Source: Domibacillus indicus
GTDB lineage: Bacteria; Bacillota; Bacilli; Bacillales; Domibacillaceae
Assembly (NCBI RefSeq): GCF_023715895.1
Contig: NZ_JAMBOO010000005.1
Coordinates: 62,001 to 126,000 of the forward strand
Length of the DNA: 64,000 nucleotides
Reading direction: 5' to 3'
The notes beneath the pieces are model-generated. The model saw only the letters and a program-made list of their open reading frames with translations. It made no database searches and was not told where the DNA came from. Each line of letters begins with the position of its first letter. Positions within the stretch are counted from its first letter, which is position 1. Positions 16,919 through 26,054 of this stretch are shown here, one piece after another. The position numbers and the translations under genes were made by a program.

Positions 16919-17116
16919 CAAACTGTAGACAAATTATATGGATGACCATGCACATGAATGAAGTGGATCGGCGGCTTGCGACAAGATTGTATAGAGTTCA
17001 TAAGGTCGTATTTCTCTGTTTAAAAAAAGAGAAAATGTCTATTCAGTCCTTGTTTATGGATCTTTAACACCACTTATCGGCTTTTTTTTAAAGCGAAAGA
17101 CTTTGTCTACACACTG

Positions 17117-17144
17117 AAAGGCCGAGCGGAAACTCGGTCTTTTT
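17117..17144 (-). terminator. Terminator of the helicase gene, copy 3
   Basis: AAAGGCCGAG cggaaa CTCGGTCTTTTT, 18 bp after the helicase stop. The stem is the same as the hairpins at 1121 and 16891. Confidence 0.75.
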
Positions 17145-17161
17145 CAGATGCTTTTCTAAAA

Positions 17162-19702
17162 TCAGCGGCGATTTCTGTATTTTTGAAAAGGCTGCCCCCG
17201 CTCATAACACGCCTGGCAGATGCTGTACGGGTAATCCCAATCCAATTTTCTGCCGCACTGCCGGCATTTTTTCACGACCGCTTTTATGTTATGGCTCAGC
17301 CAGTAATGGATGTCATCGGCAATTTCTTTTTTGACCCGTTCCCAATAATACGCCTCAGTCGGCTTATTTAACCGGTATAAAAACATTAAATGCAGCTCCA
17401 CTGATTTGTAGGAAAGCTCCAGTTCTTCTAGTGTTTCTTTTTGAACAAACGGGTCCGGCATGTCAGTCCGGTTTACTAAGGACATGAGCACCTGCTTCCA
17501 TTGATCCGCTAAAATGTCTTCATAAGCGGAAAAAGGAATTTGCAGATAGCTGTATAAATCCTCCATGCTGAACCGCTGTTCGATCGCTGTTCCTCTCACC
17601 AGACTGTACAAATATTCTTCCTGGGCAAGAGAAGCTTTTTTTGTACCTTTTGGATTTTGGAATTCTTTCCATAATTCAAAGAAAAGGCCTAAATCTTTAT
17701 AATAACGTTTGAACCGCTCCAGCACGCTGCGGGTTGGCGCCACTGTGAACACCTGGATCGGCACATCTTTTCCTTCAAGCAGCCGTTTCATGCGCTTTGG
17801 ATTTTCCATAAACACAACTTCCCCTTGTTCATATAACCCTTTGCGCCCTGCCCGGCCGGCAATTTGCTTTACTTCCTGCGTAGTCAGTTCCCGGCGTCTT
17901 TTCCCATCAAATTTTTGGCTGCTCATTAAAATAATTCGTTTGATCGGAAGGTTCAAGCCCATGCCAATCGCATCTGTAGCGACTAAAATGTGTGTAGCGC
18001 CAGCATTAAAATTCTCCATTTGACGCTGCCGGGATTCTGGCGGCATGTTTCCGTAAATGACACTGACCTTGTGTCCGTCTCCTTCCAGATTCCCCGCGAT
18101 TTCAAGCACCCGTTTTCTCGAAAACGCAACCAGGGCATCTCCTTTTTGAACGTCCTTCAGGCGGAATGATTTTTTCCGTACCAATAATGGCAGTTCACGC
18201 TTGTATTCCCGCACTTCTATATCCGCTTCTTCTCCCAGCAGGCCAAGAATCAGCTCTTTTACATTGGGACTGCCGATAATATGAACTTCCCGGGCATTTG
18301 CTTTGGTAATACTGCGGAACCAGGAGAAGCCCCTCTCTTTATCAGCAATCATTTGCGCTTCATCAATGACGACAATGTCATAATGACGGTTTTCTTGAAA
18401 CATTTCAACTGTGCTGGAGGCATGTGCAGCTCCTTCTGTCCGTTTTTCTTCTTCCCCTGTTTTTAAATCACACGGGATCCCGTCTTTGTTTAGTTTTTCA
18501 TATACCTCGAGCGCCAACAGGCGGAGTGGTGCCAGGTAAAGACCCGATGGGCATGCTTTAAGCCGCTCCAGCGCTGTGTAAGTTTTTCCAGTATTGGTGT
18601 CGCCAAAATGAAGAATATAGCGGGTATTTACCTTTTGGGCCGGTTCATACTCTTCGCCAAAAATGTAGGCAATCCGATTTTTTCGTTCTGCTTTTTCCCG
18701 CTTGGCCCGCTCTTTTTCTTCCCGTCTTTTCTGTTCAAACTGCTCCCATGCTTCATTGATTTCTTCCGGTGTCTGCGGTGTAGTGAGAACAGAATCCACT
18801 ACATCTTCTTCCCACTCCCGGAAAAACGATTCCGCACAATCTTCTAAAACAAGGTTAATGTCTTTGCTTTTTTGAAACACACGGTATGACCACTTTTCTC
18901 CCGTTTGCTGCTCATACAGGGTTCCAAGTTCTTTCGGCAGCTCCTCAAAAATAACCTGTTTAAAGTCTTTCGTTACATAAGATAAAATCAGTTCATAATA
19001 AGCATCCCAATAGGTTTCGTGCGTCCAGTCATCAAAATCAGGATATCCGGGCGCTGTCCTTCCGGTAAATTCCGTTAAAAAAGAAGCGACCATCGAATAG
19101 TATTCCGGATGAAAGGTTCCCGCTTTATGCAATGTGCCGCTTTCATCTTCTGTGAAGCGGACACCGCTGTTTAAATGCTGCTCCAGCCTTTTTCCTGCAT
19201 ACTTTCGGACATATAAGTAAAAGTATAAGTACTTTTCTTCCAAGAGGCGGCTTACAGCAGGAAGAAGAAACTGTTTGTTCCAGCTTCGTTTCATCTGTTT
19301 TTGCTTTTGCTTTTTCTTGCTGCTTTGCATGTTCTCGGTAATCAATGCCCATGTTTCCTCGTACTCGTCCCGTACCCACTCCGCCGCATCAAACGGTTCA
19401 AAATGAGCCAGCACCTGGTAAAAAGATTTCTTCAACTGGTTCAGTGATAACTCGTCCACCTCAATGCCCATCGAACGGAGATACTCCATTTTCTCAGAAC
19501 GGCTGTATGAACTAACGAGCCGCTGCTTCCATATATCTGACCACACTTTACCCAAAAACAAAGCCCGTTTTTGAAGGTATTCGTCGAGTGTAGCGGTTTC
19601 ATTGTGTTCTATGAATTCTAAAATATTGGTGTGTATTTGTTTTTTTGTGCTTTCGATTGCTTTTTGATGATGTTTCTCGATGCCCTGCAGTTCCGCAGCC
19701 AC
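17162..19702 (-). CDS. SUV3-like DExQ helicase with C-terminal zinc ribbon
   Basis: 846 residues. A long N-terminal region (1-340) is charged and unassigned. The helicase core follows: Walker A GDTNTGKT (367-374), motif Ia APLRLLALEVYEKL, motif II DEAQ (447-450), SAT-like and GSPNV, motif V TDAIGMGLNLP, and motif VI QIAGRAGRKG. DEAQ and the GxTNxGKT P-loop are characteristic of the SUV3 RNA helicase family known from mitochondria and some bacteria. The C-terminus adds a CRQCG ... CQACYERG zinc ribbon. Likely an ATP-dependent RNA (or RNA/DNA) unwinding enzyme in the cytoplasm. It starts at GTG with GGAAAGGAAG 9 bp upstream. It appears monocistronic. A remnant of its 3' end is at 1160-1248. Confidence 0.85.
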   Translation of the reverse strand: MAAELQGIEKHHQKAIESTKKQIHTNILEFIEHNETATLDEYLQKRALFLGKVWSDIWKQRLVSSYSRSEKMEYLRSMGIEVDELSLNQLKKSFYQVLAHFEPFDAAEWVRDEYEETWALITENMQSSKKKQKQKQMKRSWNKQFLLPAVSRLLEEKYLYFYLYVRKYAGKRLEQHLNSGVRFTEDESGTLHKAGTFHPEYYSMVASFLTEFTGRTAPGYPDFDDWTHETYWDAYYELILSYVTKDFKQVIFEELPKELGTLYEQQTGEKWSYRVFQKSKDINLVLEDCAESFFREWEEDVVDSVLTTPQTPEEINEAWEQFEQKRREEKERAKREKAERKNRIAYIFGEEYEPAQKVNTRYILHFGDTNTGKTYTALERLKACPSGLYLAPLRLLALEVYEKLNKDGIPCDLKTGEEEKRTEGAAHASSTVEMFQENRHYDIVVIDEAQMIADKERGFSWFRSITKANAREVHIIGSPNVKELILGLLGEEADIEVREYKRELPLLVRKKSFRLKDVQKGDALVAFSRKRVLEIAGNLEGDGHKVSVIYGNMPPESRQRQMENFNAGATHILVATDAIGMGLNLPIKRIILMSSQKFDGKRRRELTTQEVKQIAGRAGRKGLYEQGEVVFMENPKRMKRLLEGKDVPIQVFTVAPTRSVLERFKRYYKDLGLFFELWKEFQNPKGTKKASLAQEEYLYSLVRGTAIEQRFSMEDLYSYLQIPFSAYEDILADQWKQVLMSLVNRTDMPDPFVQKETLEELELSYKSVELHLMFLYRLNKPTEAYYWERVKKEIADDIHYWLSHNIKAVVKKCRQCGRKLDWDYPYSICQACYERGQPFQKYRNRR

Positions 19703-20077
19703 GACAATCAGCTTCCTTTCCTGTCTCTCTCTTGTTCATCATACCATACCAGCCCTTTCCTTCTTTAGCTTTTCCTGTTTCTCCTGGTTCATGCTTCTTT
19801 AGACAATAGGAACCGGTGAGAATCCGGTAAAGTGCTTCGTTAAGATGGAAAGGAGGCGTAAAGAAAATTCCCTGCTTTAGAGGCATAATAAACCTTCTGT
19901 TTGGACGGCAACATTTTTATGATTTTTAAGAACCGAATAAAAAATGCTAACGGACAAATAGTATATGTATACGACTTAAAAAAACCACCGACTGTGGTGA
20001 TCGAAAGCGGGCAGTCAGATCGCTGCGGCTGATTGATTCCTTCATTCAGAAAAAACGAACAGTTTAGGGAGAAAACA

Positions 20078-20293
20078 ATGAAAGTTACAGGCGTTTTTTT
20101 ATTTATCACTACTACGGCTTCTGCGTTCTGTATCATTTTGGATATACTATTGGGCTTTACCTTTTCCGAAGCATGGATGCATTTACTCGATCCGTTTTTT
20201 GTGATGGATATCAGTGAATACTTAGTGGCTCTTTTGTTTTTATCTATAACGATTGGACATCAAATCATAACCAAAAAGAACCAGCAAAAATAG
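20078..20293 (+). CDS. Small two-helix membrane protein
   Basis: 71 residues beginning MKVTGVFLFITTTASAFCII. There are two hydrophobic segments (about 4-28 and 43-64) joined by an acidic loop (SEAWMHLLDPFFVMDISEY) and a basic tail ending KKNQQK. The ATG has GGGAGAAAACA before it. A longer frame from 20033 lacks a ribosome site. No family recognised. It converges with gerAB-type DNA at 20311. The upstream gap 19703-20077 shows no other gene. Confidence 0.6.
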   Translation: MKVTGVFLFITTTASAFCIILDILLGFTFSEAWMHLLDPFFVMDISEYLVALLFLSITIGHQIITKKNQQK

Positions 20294-20310
20294 CAACATT
20301 AGTTTCTTTA

Positions 20311-21411
20311 TTATTTAGTAAAACGATGGCGAATAAAAGCAATGATCAGCATCACAAAAGGCAAAATAATAAGGAGCGGAGCGGAGAAATACGATATAAA
20401 GGTTGTAAAGCCTTCTTCTGAATGTTCAGCAAAATCCTCTGCAATGGCTACAGAAAGAAAAACCAGAATAAGACCTGCCGGCAAAATCATTTGCTGATGG
20501 TTTTTTAAGCGAAACAGATCAACCATTCCTATGACAGAAGCATATAAATAAATACCCGCTTTAAAAAAAACGGTAATGAGTAACGTCATCACGACAAGGG
20601 CATCTAAGCGCTGGATAAATTCCAAAAAGTTGATCTTTCCTACTGTAGCCAGTAAAGGAAAAGGAGATCTTTCCACTTCGCTGACTCCTAAAACAGCGAT
20701 ATTTAAAGCAGCCATATAACTTAAAATAAGGCCGCTGACGATTAATGAAGCGATTCCGACTTTTTTCACTGCCTTTACACGATTTAAATATGGAAACAGC
20801 ATCGCAAAAACGAACGCTTCTCCAAATGGAAAAACCACAACCAGCGGAGGATAAAAAGTCGTCTCCAGTACAGGCTTCCAGCCATATTCTAATACAGGCT
20901 TTAAGTTATTAAGGTCCACGGTGCCGGTTAAATAAACAAAAAGATTTCCTATGATTCCCACAAGAATCAAAAAAATCCCCAATATTTCAGCTGTTCTTGC
21001 AAATACTTCAATTCCAAGATAAAGCACATAACACATAGTCAGCACAAATAAAATGATCACCACAAGCAAAGGAATCTCCGGCATTGTTGCTGTAATCAAT
21101 ACTTCACTGAATTCGCGCACATTTCTGGCGGAAATATACAAAAAAAAGACGGTATACATTAATCCGACAATCCATCCGATATATGTGCCAAATATTTTTC
21201 TGGCATAGGCAGTAAGCGGCAAGGAGGGGTAATAGCGAAACAGCCTATAATAAACAAGAAATAAAATTAACCCTGTGCTTAATCCTAACAAAATAGAGAG
21301 CCAGGAATCCTTTTTTGCTTCTGTTCCCTGTGACACGACAACAGCTGTCCCCAGCTCGAACATAAAGAGTAAGAGAAAAAATTGAATGCTGCTTATTTTC
21401 GCTTTTTCCAT
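20311..21411 (-). CDS. Spore germination permease (GerAB type)
   Basis: 366 residues, ten predicted transmembrane helices, APC-superfamily permease of the endospore germination family. It begins KISSIQFFLLLFMFELGTAVVV and has the usual FPFGEAFVFAMLFPYL in the middle. It forms the B subunit of a nutrient germinant receptor in the spore inner membrane and probably binds the germinant. It is the third gene of an A-C-B operon, 38 bp after the GerAC-type gene. Expression in the forespore under sigma G is expected from the family. I could not confirm a promoter. Confidence 0.9.
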   Translation of the reverse strand: MEKAKISSIQFFLLLFMFELGTAVVVSQGTEAKKDSWLSILLGLSTGLILFLVYYRLFRYYPSLPLTAYARKIFGTYIGWIVGLMYTVFFLYISARNVREFSEVLITATMPEIPLLVVIILFVLTMCYVLYLGIEVFARTAEILGIFLILVGIIGNLFVYLTGTVDLNNLKPVLEYGWKPVLETTFYPPLVVVFPFGEAFVFAMLFPYLNRVKAVKKVGIASLIVSGLILSYMAALNIAVLGVSEVERSPFPLLATVGKINFLEFIQRLDALVVMTLLITVFFKAGIYLYASVIGMVDLFRLKNHQQMILPAGLILVFLSVAIAEDFAEHSEEGFTTFISYFSAPLLIILPFVMLIIAFIRHRFTK

Positions 21412-21449
21412 TGAAAAAAGCTCCCCCTCCTTTTGCTAAGATCTTTTCC

Positions 21450-22658
21450 TTATTCTAAGTAGGAATTTGTTCGCAGTCCTGAACGACGAATAGATGTTTT
21501 AACTTCTACGCTAACCTCTGTTTCAGGAAAACCTTCATCCTGCCATTTTTCTTTTATCTTTCTCCACGTTTTTGGATCTTTATGGTTGATGGCTTCACCA
21601 AATCGGAAGATGTCATTCTTTTTATTTTTTGCGTACGCTACGGTCTTGTTGATTTCCCGCTCGATCTCCTGATCCAGCTGCTTTTCAAAATCAGTAAATG
21701 TTTTGTGTTTTGTGAGATCAATGGGGCATTGTACTTCGTCAAACGACCCTTCTGCTCTGACCGAAAGTTCAATGACTCGTTTATCATTTTGGATCTTGGC
21801 GTTTACTTTCGTTCTGGAGCGATCTATTTTAACAGTGATACCGTCTTTTTTCCCTTCACAATCGAGATGGACGATTGTTTGTTTCAAATCATTATTGATC
21901 CATGACACGCCCCGGGAAAGCTCATCATTCATCCATCCCTGCAGTTTGCCATCTTTAAAAATGCCTAATCCCCCCATTTCCAGCTTTGTTTCCGGAGATA
22001 TCCCCTCAATATTTGACATTTTGTTTCCCTCTTCCGGGCTGCCGACAACCTGAAGACTGACTAACATGCCTCCGCCCCATTCAATTTGTTTAACGACTTG
22101 ATCTGCGTTCAGCATATCGTAATCCCCCTGCTGACGTTCAAGGGTTTCCACCCCGCTGATAATGCGGTCTGCTGGCAGCTCCTCTAAAGGCGTTGTAACA
22201 TGGAGGGCTTCTTCTGCCGTGTTGTCTTTAACAAATAAAACGGGAAACTCTCCACGGAAATAAGGCGTACGGTCAAGACTGTCAAACAGTCCCTGAATCC
22301 CATCGGTTCTTGCTAACTCTTCCCCTATCACCATCGATCGAATATGTGCCAGAAAAAGCTCGTGCGGTGACTTTTTCTCTATTTTGCGAAGGGCATCTAA
22401 AATCGTGCTTCCTTCAGCTGAATAAGCAACAACAGGCATTTCTCCTGATGCCCCGCTTTTCGCCGCCGTGCCGGCTACTTGTCCTTCATTTATTACCTGG
22501 ACCGTGACACGATAAGCGTTTTTCTCGTCATCGCTCCCTCTATCCACGCCGATTGCACTGACAATATCTAATTGTTGCACTTCCATACGTCCCCAGCAGC
22601 CTGACAGCAGCACGGCAGAAACAAGGATAAAAACAAAGGTAAGTGGCTTAATATTCAT
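21450..22658 (-). CDS. Spore germination lipoprotein (GerAC type)
   Basis: 402 residues from the ATG at 22658, giving a lipoprotein signal MNIKPLTFVFILVSAVLLSGC. GAGGG lies 6 bp upstream, and a longer frame from 22715 would spoil the signal peptide. The mature protein has the Ger(x)C features: WGRMEVQQLDIVSAIGVDRG, SHELFLAHIR-like SPHELFLAHIRSMVIGEELA, and a C-terminal domain from about 210. It is the C subunit of the germinant receptor, anchored in the spore inner membrane. It overlaps the GerAA-type stop by 11 bp. Confidence 0.9.
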   Translation of the reverse strand: MNIKPLTFVFILVSAVLLSGCWGRMEVQQLDIVSAIGVDRGSDDEKNAYRVTVQVINEGQVAGTAAKSGASGEMPVVAYSAEGSTILDALRKIEKKSPHELFLAHIRSMVIGEELARTDGIQGLFDSLDRTPYFRGEFPVLFVKDNTAEEALHVTTPLEELPADRIISGVETLERQQGDYDMLNADQVVKQIEWGGGMLVSLQVVGSPEEGNKMSNIEGISPETKLEMGGLGIFKDGKLQGWMNDELSRGVSWINNDLKQTIVHLDCEGKKDGITVKIDRSRTKVNAKIQNDKRVIELSVRAEGSFDEVQCPIDLTKHKTFTDFEKQLDQEIEREINKTVAYAKNKKNDIFRFGEAINHKDPKTWRKIKEKWQDEGFPETEVSVEVKTSIRRSGLRTNSYLE

Positions 22659-24279
22659 TGGGATCCCTCTGCGAATGATTTTCCTGGGTTTGACGATCCC
22701 TTGGTGCTGGTCCAAGAGTGTCCGTATTTCCCACTTTAGATACTTTTTTCTGTGCGATTAGCCTTGGGCGCGTAGACATAAACGGTTTTGACACACGAAT
22801 AAGTGTATCTTTTAAATCAGTAAAAATAAGCGGCGCAAATGGTGTTAAATAGGGAACGCCAAATGAGCGCAGGCTGCTCGTATGTGCAATGAGAATAATG
22901 AGACCAAGCCCGACTCCATAAAGCCCTAAAGAAGAGGCTAAGATAATCATGCCGAAGCGAAGGATCCGTACAGCATCTATCATGGAGTGGTTTGACATTG
23001 TAAAACTGGAGATGGCTGTCGCTGCTACAATAATCACCGTGGCACTTGCAACGATTCCTGCTGATACAGCCGCCTCACCCAGCACAAGAGCCCCTACAAT
23101 CGATACGGCCTGTCCGACCTGTTTCGGCATTCGCAGTCCTGCTTCCCGCAGAAATTCAAAGGTTAATTCCAGCAGCAGCACTTCAATAAAAAGCGGAAAC
23201 GGAACCTCCTGCCGCTGGGCTGCCAGGCTGATCAATAAAGGTGTGGGAATAAGGTCTGGATGAAAAGACAAGAAAGCAATATAAAAAGAAGGAAAAAGCA
23301 GCGTACTTGTAATACCCAATAATCGCAGCATCCTTAAAAAACTGGCTATGCTCCAGTGCATATAATAGTCTTCCGCCGACTGAAAAAACTCAATAAATGT
23401 TGCCGGCAAAACCAACGTGTTGGGCGTTCCGTCAACAAAAACCGCAATACGTCCTTCCATCAGCTCCCCCATCACTACATCCGGCCGCTGCGTATTGTAA
23501 ATAGTCGGCCATACAGATCTTGGACCGTCCCGGATCCACTCTTCAATCGTATTAGAGCCGATCAATTCATCGACTTTAACTTTTTGAAGGCGCTCTTTAA
23601 GCTCGGTTAAAATTTTTTCATTCGCAATTCCTTTAAGGTACATAATCGCGACTTCTGTTTCGGTAATATCACCGATCTTTACCGATTCAACCCGCAGGTG
23701 AGCACTTTTAATTCTCCGGCGAACCATTGCAACGTTTGTATGAAGGGATTCAATAAAACTTTCTTGTGGTCCGCGAATCGACTGCTCGGAAGAAGGTTCA
23801 GAAATGGCTCTTGTGGCACCGCCTTTTAAAGGACAGATCATCGCCTGGTCCCATCCATCGAGTAAGAGAATAGTCTTCCCGGACACGAGAGACTGGATCG
23901 TTTTGTTCCATTCTTGTGTTTCCTCGACTTCCGCAGCCGTGATCATTTGTTCTTTCACCCCGGTAAATAAAAGACCGGCTGACGAGCTGTTTAATTTTCT
24001 GTGATCATTCATGATTTTATCGATAATGAAGCTTGCTACGTGTTCTTTATCCACTAATCCATTGATAAAAATAACAGCGGCATCCCGCCCGGAGCTGTTT
24101 CCTATTTTAAATATGCGGACAATGATATCAGCACTGTAGCCAAGAGTCTCTTGAATGTTTTTAAGATTTGCTTCAAGATTGGTTTCAAGTTTCTGATGAT
24201 TTGTATTCGATTCAGCCTCTTCGGTATATTCAATAGGTTTTTTCTCTTTTTTTCTAATCTTATTCCACACTTTTTTCAT
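22648..24279 (-). CDS. Spore germination protein (GerAA type)
   Basis: 543 residues from MKKVWNKIRKKEKK, where GGAGTGA lies 8 bp upstream. An earlier in-frame Met at 24414 has no ribosome site. It has a soluble N-terminal half (about 1-290) with NLKNIQETLGYSADIIVR and the conserved VVMGELMEGRIAVFVDGTP. A C-terminal membrane domain of about five helices follows, with the typical FYIAFLSFHPDLIPTPLLISLAAQR and PFPLFIEVLLLELTFEFLREAGLRMP (written here as separate blocks). It is the A subunit of the germinant receptor and first gene of the operon. The upstream region to 24566 has only the GH30 terminator. Confidence 0.92.
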   Translation of the reverse strand: MKKVWNKIRKKEKKPIEYTEEAESNTNHQKLETNLEANLKNIQETLGYSADIIVRIFKIGNSSGRDAAVIFINGLVDKEHVASFIIDKIMNDHRKLNSSSAGLLFTGVKEQMITAAEVEETQEWNKTIQSLVSGKTILLLDGWDQAMICPLKGGATRAISEPSSEQSIRGPQESFIESLHTNVAMVRRRIKSAHLRVESVKIGDITETEVAIMYLKGIANEKILTELKERLQKVKVDELIGSNTIEEWIRDGPRSVWPTIYNTQRPDVVMGELMEGRIAVFVDGTPNTLVLPATFIEFFQSAEDYYMHWSIASFLRMLRLLGITSTLLFPSFYIAFLSFHPDLIPTPLLISLAAQRQEVPFPLFIEVLLLELTFEFLREAGLRMPKQVGQAVSIVGALVLGEAAVSAGIVASATVIIVAATAISSFTMSNHSMIDAVRILRFGMIILASSLGLYGVGLGLIILIAHTSSLRSFGVPYLTPFAPLIFTDLKDTLIRVSKPFMSTRPRLIAQKKVSKVGNTDTLGPAPRDRQTQENHSQRDPNEY

Positions 24280-24400
24280 TTCTAGCTTCACTCCCGCTTT
24301 GCCCTTATATGACAGAGCTTTCACATATACCAACAGTATGCCAATTTTGCCAGCTTTTAATCCAAGAAACCTCCCTATCCCGAGAGATAGAGATACAAAC

Positions 24401-24437
24401 AAAAAGGGAAACACCTGGTAAGCGGTGTTTCCCTTTT
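24401..24437 (-). terminator. Terminator after the GH30 gene
   Basis: AAAAAGGGAAACACC / GGTGTTTCCCTTTT with loop TGGTAAGC. It lies 130 bp beyond the GH30 stop and 120 bp before the gerA-type operon start, separating the two transcripts. Confidence 0.8.
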
Positions 24438-24566
24438 ATGGATGAATAAGTGATGTTTTTATTGTTTACAAGCTGTGAATTTTTTATTTCTCAGTTCATC
24501 ATGACTTCCTGCTTCTATGATGCTTCCAGTAAATTACTGGCTTCCCTTTCACATAATTAACATGTT

Positions 24567-25889
24567 TCACCAGGAAATCGTATGAAAAGATTCTGCTTCC
24601 AGCAAAAATGTGCATGCGTCACCATCAATACTGATTTGTGCTTCTCGTTCTTCTTTAAACGGGTTTTGAAGGATAACCACTTTTGTTCCATCAGGATTCT
24701 GAAAAGCAACCGTTGTTCCTGTCCACGGACCCGTCGTTTCAAGGCGGCGGGCACCTGGTTCGATAAAATGCGAAAAATGCTTCATCACATAATATTCGGG
24801 ATTAAAAAGGGCTTTTTGTTCCGTCACCTGAGCCGTGATCATCGCATTTTGATTCCATCCCCACGTGCTTTTCCCTTCCGGCTCCAATACCATATTCCAA
24901 TAAACATAAGCATTCACGCCATTTACAAAGTAATGCCGGTACAAGTTAAACACGTACTGGGCGTACTCCCATGTGTTTTTTCCATCGCCGCATTCATTCT
25001 CGGTCTGCATATACCGCTTTTCCGGATAGCTTTGAACAGTTTGCTGGAGGGCGTATTTACCCGCCCACTGGTAGCCGACTCCGGCAACATACTGGGACGC
25101 TTCCGGGTCACTTAACGTCGGGGCAGCAATGGCATCATAATCAGAAGCAGATTTCGTAAATAAATCTTCTACAATACCATTAATCGTTCCCAGCCAGATT
25201 TCCGTTTGAAGGCCATGCTCTTTAAAAGCTGGGCCTAAATAATCCCGAATAAATGCACGCAGCTGTTCCCCAGTCCAGACACAGGAAGGAAATTTCTGGT
25301 CGGCGACGACTTCATTCTGAACATGAACTTGATGAATCGTAATGCCTTCTTCGGCATAGGCCTGCACAAATTTTACAAAATAAAGCGCATATGCCTTTAA
25401 AATCTCAGGCTCCCAGCGGATGGTACCGTAATTATAGGCTTTTGGGAACTTCATCCACGTTGGCGGGCTCCACGGGGAAGCAAAAAGCTGCAAATCCGGG
25501 TTTCGCTTTAACGCTTCTTTAATATAAGGAATTAAAAAGCGGCGGTCCCGTTGAATGCTGAAGTGTTCCATCTCCAAGTCGTCTTCTGTTTCATTGTGGC
25601 TGTACCATTGAAGCGCATAGTCACTCGCACCAATTGGAAGCCGGCAAATCGTGAAGCGGCAGTCGCCTTCCGGTGAGAAAAGCGCATCGTATACTTTGTG
25701 CTGCTCGCTTTCTGTCAGCTGCTGGATAGCGTGGTACCCGAGTTCATTAAAGCAGCCGCCGAATCCTTCGATAACGCGTTTAGCTTCATCAGTCACTGTT
25801 AAATTAACCACAGCTTCCACGCCTTGCTCCGGCTGCTTTTCCTGCCAGTATTGTTCACGTGTCGTAGATATCCACTTTATGTTCTGCAT
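24567..25889 (-). CDS. Glycoside hydrolase family 30
   Basis: 440 residues, no signal peptide, so cytoplasmic. The GH30 barrel is clear: EGFGGCFNELGYHAI near 41, RLPIGASDYAL near 83, acid/base in VQNEV (Glu193), and nucleophile in MQTENECG (Glu297). A beta-sandwich tail ends the protein. Family members are beta-glucosidases or glucosylceramidases, beta-1,6-glucanases or galactanases, and beta-xylosidases. The specificity is not readable. It is separated from the GH42 gene of the same strand only by a TnpB element, so the two glycosidases were probably adjacent and cotranscribed before that insertion. Confidence 0.88.
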   Translation of the reverse strand: MQNIKWISTTREQYWQEKQPEQGVEAVVNLTVTDEAKRVIEGFGGCFNELGYHAIQQLTESEQHKVYDALFSPEGDCRFTICRLPIGASDYALQWYSHNETEDDLEMEHFSIQRDRRFLIPYIKEALKRNPDLQLFASPWSPPTWMKFPKAYNYGTIRWEPEILKAYALYFVKFVQAYAEEGITIHQVHVQNEVVADQKFPSCVWTGEQLRAFIRDYLGPAFKEHGLQTEIWLGTINGIVEDLFTKSASDYDAIAAPTLSDPEASQYVAGVGYQWAGKYALQQTVQSYPEKRYMQTENECGDGKNTWEYAQYVFNLYRHYFVNGVNAYVYWNMVLEPEGKSTWGWNQNAMITAQVTEQKALFNPEYYVMKHFSHFIEPGARRLETTGPWTGTTVAFQNPDGTKVVILQNPFKEEREAQISIDGDACTFLLEAESFHTISW

Positions 25890-26054
25890 GCCGTCTTAGC
25901 TCCTTTATCGCATTATAGGCCAGAAGACTCCTTCAAATTGCCTCGCAATTAGTGGGAGATGAATGGCCGTTTTTTTGTATTTGCTGCTTAGTAGTTGAAA
26001 CATACGTTTCCTTTTTGGTATACTTTATTTGTTAAATACTGGGGGTGAATCGAG

